A stretch of 64,000 nucleotides of DNA from Corynebacterium sp. 74A (lineage in GTDB: Bacteria; Actinomycetota; Actinomycetes; Mycobacteriales; Mycobacteriaceae). Positions 42,130 to 50,500 of this stretch are shown in pieces. The notes below the pieces were generated by a model. That model saw only the letters and a program-made list of their open reading frames with translations, was not told the DNA's origin and ran no database searches. Position 1 is the stretch's first letter, and every line of letters begins with the position of its first letter. Position numbers and translations under genes: made by a program. The stretch spans positions 310,001 through 374,000 of the forward strand of contig NZ_PQMG01000002.1 in the NCBI RefSeq assembly GCF_008930665.1, written 5' to 3'.

Positions 42130-44481
42130 ATGTTCTACAAGTGGGGACTGCTGTCCTATCGTTTCCGGCGCATCGTCCCAGCGGTGATCGTGCTGGTGAT
42201 CCTTGCGCTCTACGCGCTGGCCGGCACCAAGCTGGAGGACCGGATGAGCCAGGAGGGCTGGGATGATCCCGGCTCCAGCTCAACCCAGGCTGCCCAGATC
42301 GAGCTGGACACCTTCGGCCGCGACAATAACGGCGATGTGATCCTGCTCTTCGAATCCACACGCGATCGCCCCCTAGACGATCCCGCCACGGTGGAGCAGG
42401 CCCGCGATTTCCTCGCCCGCCTGCAGGAGCAGCATTCCGGGCAGATTTCGCATATCACCAGCTACTTCGATAACCGCAATGGCCAGCTGGCCACGGCCGA
42501 TAAGCGCCTGGCCTTCGCGGCCATCGGTTTGCAGGGCGATGGGGAACAAACCCTAAAGGATTTCCGCGCCGTGGGCGAGGACTTCACCCCGCCGGCGCAC
42601 ATGCTCAACGACGATGTCCGCGTAGAGGTGGCCGGCGCCACGGCCATCGCCGATGCCCTCGATAAGGGCATGGCCGGCGATATCAAACGCGCCGAGCTGG
42701 TGGCACTGCCCCTAGTGGGCTTGTTGCTGCTCATCGTCTTCGGTTCTCTCATCGCCGCGGTCATGCCGCTGATCGTGGGTATTCTCTCCATCTTCGGCTC
42801 GCTGGGCGTGCTCAGCGTGCTTGCCGAATTTACACAGGTGAACGTGTTTGCCATGTCCGTGGTGACCCTGCTCGGGTTGGGGCTAGCCATCGACTATGGG
42901 CTGTTCATGGTCTCCCGCTTCCGCGAGGAATTGGATGCCGGCCGCGATGTCCGCTCCGCGGTGGCCATCACCACCGCCACTGCTGGGCAGACCGTGGTGT
43001 TCTCCGCGGCCATGGTGGCGGTGGCTCTGTCGGGTCTGCTGGTCTTTCCCCAGGCCTTCCTCAAGTCCATCGCCTATGGTGCTATCTCCGCTGTGGGGCT
43101 GGCGGCGGTGCTCTCCATCACGGTGCTGCCCTCGATCTTCGGCATGCTCGGCCCCAACATCAACAAGTTGCGGGTGCGCTCGGTGTCCAAGAAGAAAGAG
43201 GACATCGAAACCTCGGTGTGGGCGCGCATAGCCGGCTGGTCCATGAAGCGCGCCAAGATGGTGACCTTCGGCATCACCGCACTGCTCATCGCCCTCACTA
43301 TCCCCTTGGGCGGGGTAAGCTTCGGCGGCATCAACGAAACCTATCTGCCGCCAACCAACGATGTGCGCCAGACCCAGGCCAGCTTTGACCAGAACTTCCC
43401 GCAGTACCGCACCGAACCCATCAAACTGGTGGTGACCGGCGCCGATAATGCCGCGCTGGTGAATATCTACCAGCAGGCCAACCAGGTGGAGGGACTCACG
43501 GGGCGCTTTACGCCCTCCTCCCCCACCGAGAACGGCACTACTGTCCTCTCGGCCGGTATTGAGAACCGTTCACAGAACAAAGCCGTGGTGGATCAACTCC
43601 GCGATATTGATCCCCCCGAAGGCGTGGATCTCTACATCGGCGGCACCCCGGCCCTCGAGATCGAATCCATCGAGGCGCTCTTTGATCGACTGCCGTGGAT
43701 GGCGGTGTATATCATCGCCGCCACCTTCATTCTCATGAGCATCGTCTTCGGTTCGGTCATCCTGCCCGCCAAGGCCGTGATCATGACCATCCTCACCCTC
43801 GGCACCACCTTGGGTGTGCTCACTTGGATGTTCGTCGATGGCCTCGGCGCCGATTTCTTCAACTTCACCCCGGGCCCGCTGATGAGCCCGATCCTGGTGC
43901 TCATCTCCGCCATCGTCTACGGCCTGTCCACCGACTATGAGGTCTTCTTGGTCTCCCGCATGGTGGAATCCCGCAAACGCGGCGCCACCACCGACCAGGC
44001 GATCCGCTATGGCACCGCCCACACCGGCTCCATCATTACGGCCGCGGCGCTCATCATGATCGTGGTCTGCGGCGCCTTCGGCTTCTCGGACATTGTGATG
44101 ATGAAGTACATCGCCTTCGGCATGATCGCTGCATTGCTTCTCGACGCCACCATCGTGCGCATGTTCCTCGTGCCCGCTGTCATGCACCTGCTGCGCGAGG
44201 ACTGCTGGTGGGCGCCGCGCTGGGTGAAGCGGGCCTCCGAATTCGTCGGCCACGGCACTGAGCCGCTCGCCGCCGTGGCACCCACCACTGCGCAGCAGAG
44301 CGACTACGCTGAGGCGGAGGAGCCCAGCAGCGTCGAGGTCTATCCCGAGGATCTCACAGTGCGTAGTGGCACCCCCGCCGAGGACAATAATCAACTCATC
44401 CCCTTCCATGACCTCATGGCCCGCCTCGAGAGAGAACAACAGGGCAAGCATGGTCGCGGGTCCGCGACGAAGGGAGACTAA
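42130..44481 (+). CDS. mmpL3: RND-type mycolate exporter MmpL3 (CmpL1)
   Basis: A 783-residue RND transporter that moves trehalose monomycolate across the inner membrane. Twelve helices in the MmpL pattern (1 + 5, periplasmic loop, 1 + 5) are visible, with two porter domains. The proton-relay Asp-Tyr pairs lie in LGLGLAIDYGLFMVSRF (about residue 253) and IVYGLSTDYEVFLVSRM (about residue 602). A ~80-residue cytoplasmic acidic tail ends the protein, shorter than in M. tuberculosis. The ATG has GAGGAG upstream. The stop overlaps the next start (TAATG). By position and family it is the partner of the tmaT and mtrP products encoded upstream. Confidence 0.95.
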   Translation: MFYKWGLLSYRFRRIVPAVIVLVILALYALAGTKLEDRMSQEGWDDPGSSSTQAAQIELDTFGRDNNGDVILLFESTRDRPLDDPATVEQARDFLARLQEQHSGQISHITSYFDNRNGQLATADKRLAFAAIGLQGDGEQTLKDFRAVGEDFTPPAHMLNDDVRVEVAGATAIADALDKGMAGDIKRAELVALPLVGLLLLIVFGSLIAAVMPLIVGILSIFGSLGVLSVLAEFTQVNVFAMSVVTLLGLGLAIDYGLFMVSRFREELDAGRDVRSAVAITTATAGQTVVFSAAMVAVALSGLLVFPQAFLKSIAYGAISAVGLAAVLSITVLPSIFGMLGPNINKLRVRSVSKKKEDIETSVWARIAGWSMKRAKMVTFGITALLIALTIPLGGVSFGGINETYLPPTNDVRQTQASFDQNFPQYRTEPIKLVVTGADNAALVNIYQQANQVEGLTGRFTPSSPTENGTTVLSAGIENRSQNKAVVDQLRDIDPPEGVDLYIGGTPALEIESIEALFDRLPWMAVYIIAATFILMSIVFGSVILPAKAVIMTILTLGTTLGVLTWMFVDGLGADFFNFTPGPLMSPILVLISAIVYGLSTDYEVFLVSRMVESRKRGATTDQAIRYGTAHTGSIITAAALIMIVVCGAFGFSDIVMMKYIAFGMIAALLLDATIVRMFLVPAVMHLLREDCWWAPRWVKRASEFVGHGTEPLAAVAPTTAQQSDYAEAEEPSSVEVYPEDLTVRSGTPAEDNNQLIPFHDLMARLEREQQGKHGRGSATKGD

Positions 44482-45551
44482 TGCTGCAGATCCTGCGCAA
44501 CCCTTGGGTTCGTTGGCTGTTCCCGCTGGTGGTGCTCGGGATCGTGCTCATTATCTTCCGCGATAAGCTGCCCTTTATCGCGGAAGGCTTCATGGAGCTC
44601 GACGATATGGCCGGCCGCGGCATGGCCCTGGCCATTATCAGCTCCATTCTGGCCCTCGTGGCCATGGCCGAAGTGATGTATGTGTTTATGCGGGCCGGGA
44701 AAGTACAAGCGTCCCGGCTCCAAGCCAATGCCCTCACCTTCGGCTCCAATGCCTGGTCCACCTCCTTTCCCGGTGGGCCGGCTTTTGCCACGGTGCTGCA
44801 GTATCAAATCATGAATAGCTGGGGCGCGGGCCCCGCCATCAGCACCTGGTTCTTGGTGCTCTCCTCCACCCTGTCCACGCTGTGGCTGGTGGCGCTCGGC
44901 GTGATCGCCATTATCTTCCTCGGCGCCTCGCTGTCGCTTGGGTCTTTGCTGCTCACGCTGGCGGTGCTGCTGGCGCTGTCCGCACTCACCTATTGGGCCT
45001 CCTCCAACCCCGATACGCTCAAGCGTCTCCTCCGGCCGCTGAGCTCCCGGACATCGCTAGCAATTAACCATCACATCGATCAGCTCAAGGCCGCCCACAT
45101 GGGTTTCGGCACCTTCCTCTACGCGGCCAGCATGTCCTTCCTCAACTGGATCTTCGATATTGTCACCCTCGTCGGGGCGGTATGGGCGGTCACCTATCAG
45201 CTGCCCGATATCTATGGCGGTGAAAACAAAACCACCATTGCCGGCATCGCGCTCGCTTTCGTGACCGCCAAGATCGCCGGCACCGTGCAGGTCACCCCCG
45301 GCGGCCTCGGGCCGGTGGAAGCGGCCATGATGGGCACGCTCGTGGCCACCGGTATGACCGCCGCCCAGGCCTTCTCCGCGGTGTTTATTTACCGACTCAT
45401 CAGTCTCGGGCTCATCACCATCCTTGGTTGGATCATCTACTTCTTCGGCTTCTCCAGCCGTGGGCTCCACCCGCGTCCCGAGGTGAAAGAACACCAGGAC
45501 CCCGTGGCCCGCGAGCAAAATGCCGATCCTGCGGGTGGGTCAGTAGATTAG
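44481..45551 (+). CDS. YbhN/UPF0104-type polytopic membrane protein (flippase-like)
   Basis: A 356-residue protein with seven or eight helices and the family pattern: LTFGSNAWSTSFPGGPAFATVLQYQIMNSWG near residue 95, and GTVQVTPGGLGPVEAAMMGTLVATGM near residue 275. It belongs to the lysylphosphatidylglycerol synthase transmembrane family, proposed to move lipids across the bilayer. The catalytic synthase domain is absent. Start overlaps the mmpL3 stop by one base, so the two are translationally coupled, which makes a role in envelope lipid transfer plausible. Confidence 0.85.
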   Translation: MLQILRNPWVRWLFPLVVLGIVLIIFRDKLPFIAEGFMELDDMAGRGMALAIISSILALVAMAEVMYVFMRAGKVQASRLQANALTFGSNAWSTSFPGGPAFATVLQYQIMNSWGAGPAISTWFLVLSSTLSTLWLVALGVIAIIFLGASLSLGSLLLTLAVLLALSALTYWASSNPDTLKRLLRPLSSRTSLAINHHIDQLKAAHMGFGTFLYAASMSFLNWIFDIVTLVGAVWAVTYQLPDIYGGENKTTIAGIALAFVTAKIAGTVQVTPGGLGPVEAAMMGTLVATGMTAAQAFSAVFIYRLISLGLITILGWIIYFFGFSSRGLHPRPEVKEHQDPVAREQNADPAGGSVD

Positions 45552-45556
45552 AGCCT

Positions 45557-45928
45557 ATGGCTCGATATTTTCTCGGCGATGTCCTCGCCATCGTTCTCTT
45601 TGCTCTCCTTGCCCGTATCGCTCACCAGAGCGACACGATGCCGCTCAGTGCCGCCGGGGTAGCTGATACCGCCTGGCCCTTCCTCATCGGCACCCTCCTG
45701 GCATGGGGCGTCATCTATCTCGCCGCGCTGGAGCCATGGCGCATCGCCCCCGCCGGCATCAGCGTGTGGCTGTGCAGCGTCATCGCCGGGCTGGGGATCT
45801 GGGGGCTGCGCCACGGCGCGCTACCGCACTGGTCTTTCATCATCGTCGCCTCGCTGATGTCGCTGGTGCTGCTGCTCGGCTGGCGCCTAGTGGCAGCCCG
45901 CATGCAGAAAGGCAACGCCGCCATCTAG
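45557..45928 (+). CDS. DUF3054 membrane protein
   Basis: A 123-residue protein with four membrane helices (YFLGDVLAIVLFALLARIAHQ; WPFLIGTLLAWGVIYLAAL; ISVWLCSVIAGLGIWGLRH; SFIIVASLMSLVLLLGWRLV), the DUF3054 pattern. The ATG at 45557 is 5 nt after the previous stop; longer in-frame starts would run inside that gene. Function unknown. It is the last gene of the trmB-mmpL3 unit, followed by a terminator. Confidence 0.85.
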   Translation: MARYFLGDVLAIVLFALLARIAHQSDTMPLSAAGVADTAWPFLIGTLLAWGVIYLAALEPWRIAPAGISVWLCSVIAGLGIWGLRHGALPHWSFIIVASLMSLVLLLGWRLVAARMQKGNAAI

Positions 45929-45951
45929 CACCCAGCGACACCGTAACGCAG

Positions 45952-45988
45952 GCACCCCACCTCCCTGACTTCGCGGGAGATGGGGTGC
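45952..45988. terminator. Bidirectional terminator between DUF3054 and accD3
   Basis: A 14-bp stem with one mismatch (GCACCCCACCTCCC, 45952-45965, with GGGAGATGGGGTGC, 45975-45988). It serves two convergent operons; a 13-mer copy lies 6 bp further on. Confidence 0.8.
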
Positions 45989-45993
45989 GAGTG

Positions 45994-46006
45994 GGCGTCG
46001 ATAAGC
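45994..46006 (-). repeat. 13-mer GCTTATCGACGCC, intergenic copy
   Basis: An exact copy on the minus strand, 7 bp past the accD3 stop codon and directly beside the bidirectional terminator. Confidence 0.8.
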
Positions 46007-46012
46007 GCCCTG

Positions 46013-47563
46013 CTACATCGGAATAATGGTGTGCTTCTTGGGCAGATCCTCCACCTGCTTTGTAGCGAGCTGGCGGAAAGCCTGGCGCAGCGCCACGCGG
46101 GTGGTATTAGGTTCAATCATGGCATCCACATAGCCACGCTCAGCCGCCACATAGGGGCTGGTCATGTTCTCGTCGTAGAAGTCCATGAACAGCTTCTTCA
46201 TATAGGCGCGCTGCTCCTCCGGCATCTGCGCCAGCTTCTTGCCCTGAATCATCACGGCCGCGGCGGCCGCACCCATCACCGCGATCTGGGCGGTGGGCCA
46301 GGCAAGGTTGATATCGCCGGAAAGGTTCTTCGACCCCATCGCCGCATAGGCGCCGCCATAGGCCTTGCGCACGATCAGCGAGACCTTGGGCACGCTGGCC
46401 TCCACCAATGCGAAAGGCAGCTTGGCGCCACGGTGGATCAAGCCCACCTTCTCCTGCTGCACCCCGGGCAGGTAGCCGGGGGTATCCACCACGAAGAGCA
46501 GCGGAACATTGTAGGCATCGCAAATGCGGATGAAGCGGGTGGCCTTATCGGAGGCATCGGCATCAATACAGCCCGCATAGTGCAGCGGATTATTGGCCAC
46601 AATGCCCACCGACTTGCCATCGATACGGCCGAAGGCGGTGATGATATTGGGCGCGAAATTCTCCTGAATCTCCAGCACATCATCGCTATCGAGCAGCTTC
46701 GGCAGCAAATCCTGCATGTTGTAGCCGGCGTTCGTATCATCCGGCATAAACAGATCGAGCTCGCTGGCCTGGGCCACATCCTCATCGGCGGGCGCCCAGA
46801 ACTCCGGCGCCTCATCGAAGCAGGTCATGGGTAGATGCGCCATGAGATCCTGCACATAGGCGAAGGCCTCGTCTTCCGAGGACGCAACATAGGAGACATT
46901 GCCGTTGAGCTCCTGCTCGCGGGCACCACCCAGCTCGGCGGAGGTGATCTCCTCGCCGGTGACCTCCTTGATCACTGCGGGGCCGGTGACATACATTTCG
47001 GCACGATCCTCCACCGCCACCACGAAGTCGGTGGTGACGGGGGCATAGACGGCGCCGCCGGCGCACTTGCCCATCATGATGGAGATCTGCGGGGAACGGC
47101 CCGAGAGCGGCATTTGACGGCGGGCAATCTCGGAGTACATGGCCAGCGAGGTCACGGCATCCTGAATGCGGGCGCCGCCGGAATCCTGAATGCCAATCAC
47201 TGGGCAGCCAATCTTGATGGCCATGTCCATGATCTCGCACACCTTGCGCCCGAAGGTCACGCCCACCGAACCGCCATAGACGGTCTTATCGTGGGCGTAG
47301 ATCGCCACGGTGCGGCCATCAATGCGGCCATAGCCGGTGACCACGCCGTCCGAGTAGGGAGCATCCGCCTCGTCTGGGGTGCGGCCCAAGGCGCCGACCT
47401 CCACGAAGGAGCCGGCATCCAGCAACCGAGCGATGCGCTGGCGCGGCGTGGTCAAACCTGCCTCGTCGCGCTTACGGCGAGAACGCTCACTGCCGGGATC
47501 CTGCGCTTTTTCCAAGCGTTGGCGCAGATCAGCGAGCTTCTCAGCCGTGGTCATCGGATTCAC
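46013..47563 (-). CDS. accD3: Acyl-CoA carboxylase beta subunit for mycolate synthesis
   Basis: A 516-residue carboxyltransferase (crotonase-like double domain). GIQDSGGARIQDAV, MMGKCAGGAVYAPVTTDF, FVVDTPGYLPGVQQE and SLIVRKAYGGAYAAMGSKNL are the CoA- and biotin-side motifs. With a biotinylated alpha subunit encoded elsewhere it carboxylates the long acyl-CoA that Pks13 condenses with the FadD32 product. Counterparts are accD4 in M. tuberculosis and accD3 in C. glutamicum, each next to pks13. GTG at 47563 has GAGG ~10 nt before it; an ATG nine bases on is possible. It is 17 nt from the pks13 stop. Confidence 0.93.
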   Translation of the reverse strand: MNPMTTAEKLADLRQRLEKAQDPGSERSRRKRDEAGLTTPRQRIARLLDAGSFVEVGALGRTPDEADAPYSDGVVTGYGRIDGRTVAIYAHDKTVYGGSVGVTFGRKVCEIMDMAIKIGCPVIGIQDSGGARIQDAVTSLAMYSEIARRQMPLSGRSPQISIMMGKCAGGAVYAPVTTDFVVAVEDRAEMYVTGPAVIKEVTGEEITSAELGGAREQELNGNVSYVASSEDEAFAYVQDLMAHLPMTCFDEAPEFWAPADEDVAQASELDLFMPDDTNAGYNMQDLLPKLLDSDDVLEIQENFAPNIITAFGRIDGKSVGIVANNPLHYAGCIDADASDKATRFIRICDAYNVPLLFVVDTPGYLPGVQQEKVGLIHRGAKLPFALVEASVPKVSLIVRKAYGGAYAAMGSKNLSGDINLAWPTAQIAVMGAAAAAVMIQGKKLAQMPEEQRAYMKKLFMDFYDENMTSPYVAAERGYVDAMIEPNTTRVALRQAFRQLATKQVEDLPKKHTIIPM

Positions 47564-47580
47564 TATCGTTTATCCTCTTG

Positions 47581-50500
47581 CTACTCGAGTTCAACTATGC
47601 GGCGGCTCAGATACGAGCCCACCTTTGCAATCTCGGGCTCATCCACCACTGCGAGGTGATCGCCCTTGAGGTGCACAATTTCTAACTCATCCACGATACT
47701 CGACCAGCCGCCGTCTTCGTCAATCGACGCGTATCGTGGCTCTAACTCGATTGCGCCATCGTGCATCCGTTCCGCGCGGAAGAGCACCACCGGGCACTGC
47801 ACCTCCGCCCAGGTGTGGAAATCCACCTGATCGAGGATGCGGTTATCCACAAAGCTGGCCCGCTGATGCTCCAGCACCCCGGCGCTCAAACCATGCTCGC
47901 TGGCATCGGTGGTGGCAAGGAATTCCGTGAGCATTCCCAGCAGCGCCTCCTCGCCGGCGGACTCCAGCAAGTCATAGGGCACGGGGAAGTCGATGCCATA
48001 GGTTTTCTTGGCAAAGGCCGCATAGCGACCCCAGCGCGCCTTGGTCTCCTCCAGGGTGTCCGGCACCTTCTCCGAGGGCTGCACCGTGTCCAATAGCGCC
48101 ACCAGCTTGGGCTCATTCGCCGTGCCCTGCAGCTGGCGGGCGACCTCCATGGCCAGTGCCCCGCCGAAGCTCCAGCCGCCCAGCACAATCGGGTGGCCAT
48201 CCGCCCGGGCAACGATATCGTCCACGTATGCCGCGGCGCGCTCCGCGAAACTTCCCTCGAGCCGCTCCACGCCATAGACCGGAACCTCCTCCGGCAGGCG
48301 CCGCATCAGCGGCTGGTACACCACCGAGGAACCACCGGCCGGGTGGAACATGAACAGCGCCGGGGATGTGGAGCCCTCGGGGCGTTCCCGCAGCACCCGA
48401 ATAGTGCCCTCCACCTCGGTTTCGAGCCCCTCGCGCACCAGGTTGGCCAGCGTTTCGAGGCTCTCGGCCGCGCGCACCGCATCCGCAGACACGTCCACGC
48501 CGCACCGCTCAGTGAGTCGAGCCGCCATCTGTTCCGCCTGCTCCTCGCTGATCTCCGGCAGCGCGCTCGTCACACCCCGCGCCGCCCGGCCCGTGATGGC
48601 GGCCCAGGTAGCAAAGACGAGACGCTCCGAGGCATCACGCGGGGCCACGCCCACGCCGTTGCCCTCCTCGCCGGGTCGCTTATCGACGTCGCCCTCTGGC
48701 GCGGCAGCCTCCGGCTGGGAGGTCTCCGGCTCGGCCGCGGGTGCTGCCGTAGCCGCCGCAGACTCTGCTGCGGTGTCGCGGCTGTGCACCTTCTCGGTGA
48801 CGATCTGCACCACATCGGCCACGGAGGCATCGCGCAGCGCCTGCACCTGCAGCGGCGGGATCTGGAAATCGTGCTCGATGCGATTCTTGATGCGCATACC
48901 CATGAGGGAATCGAGGCCGAGATCGATCAGGGGCAGCTCGGCGGGCAGATCTTCTAGGTCATAGCCCATCGACTCCGAGACGATCATGCGCAGTCGCTCC
49001 TCCACGGTTTCCCCGGAGGTGGGGTCCCAGACCTGCACATCGAATTCCGCATCCTCCACCCCAGGGGGCGGGGTGGCTGTAGCCGCGCCGGCAGCCGCAG
49101 CCGCTGGGGCGGGCCCGGCGGTGGTGGCCTCGGCGATGCTCGGGGAAGCGGCGAAGCCCTCCGCCACCAGCGTGCTCTCCCTGCCGGAGATGGCGTAAAC
49201 ACGCACATCCACGCCGCCAAGGGAGGCGGAGGCCGTGGTGGTGATCTCGCCGGTGGGCGCCAGCGGATTGCGATCCTCAACGAGCACGACCTGGGCACCG
49301 GGCAGAAGGGCCTGGGCGGCGGCGTCGATAAGCGCATGGGAGCTGGGGACGAGATCCGCCTGAGTGGAAAAAGCGACCGTCCCGTCGGGAAGAACCACCT
49401 TGGAGCCGGGCAGCTGCGGAGAACCGCCGGCCGGGCGGGCGGCCGTCCAATAGCGCTGCTTCTTCCAGCGCATGGTGGGAAGCTCCGCGCAGGGGCCATC
49501 GCCGAAGAGCACAGAAGCGTTCACCGGCTGGCCTTGGACATAGAGCTTGGCGAGGGTCTCGCGCAGCGAATCCTCCGCCGGAACCTTGCGCTTGAGCAGG
49601 AACAATAGCTGCGCATCCGGTTTAGCGACCGAGAAGGCAGTATTCATCATCGGCATGAGTGCGACTGGGTTCGGAGAGATCTCCACGAGGGTCTCATAGC
49701 CATGCGCAAAAGCCTGCTCGGTGGCGTCCTGGAACCACACCGAGTGGCGGGTGCAGGTGACCCAGTAGTCAGCACCGTGCACCACTTCGCCCGGGGTGTA
49801 GACGCGGCCGCGCTCCACCGAGCTGAACAGTGGAATGGATATCGGCTGCGGCTCGATGGGGGCGATCTCTGCATAGAGCTCGCCCAAGATCGGGTCCAGC
49901 GCACTGGTGTGACCCGCCCCCTTGACGTTGAGCAGGCGGGCGAATTTGCCCTCGGACTCCAGCTGCTCCACGAAGGCGGTGACGGCCTCGCGCGGCCCAC
50001 CGACGGTGGTCATGCCGGGGCCGGCATAGACGGCCGGCTCGATTCCCTCGGGGAGGTCATTGGAGGCGGTCTCCACCAGGGCCATGGCGCCGAGCTCGTC
50101 CTCGGGCAAGGAGCGCTCGCCCTCGCCCATGAGGCGGGAGCGGTGGCAGGCGATCAGCATGGCATCGGCGGCGCTGAGGCCACCGGCCGCATAGGCGGCG
50201 GCGATCTCGCCCATGGACATGCCCATCACGGCTGCCGGTTTCACCCCCAGCTCAGCCATGTAGTCGGTGAGCGCGATCTGGATGGCGGTGATGCCCACCT
50301 GCGCGGTCTCGGTGTCATAGTTCAGCTCGTCGTTGAGGATGAGCTCCTCCAGCGACCACCCGGACTCGAAACGAATGATCTCATCCAGCTCGCGGATACG
50401 CGCAGCAAATAGCGAGGAGGAGGTGAAAAGATCCTTGGCCATCTTGCGATGCTGCGAACCAAAACCGGAGTAAACGAAGACCGGGCCGTTCTGGGCGGGG

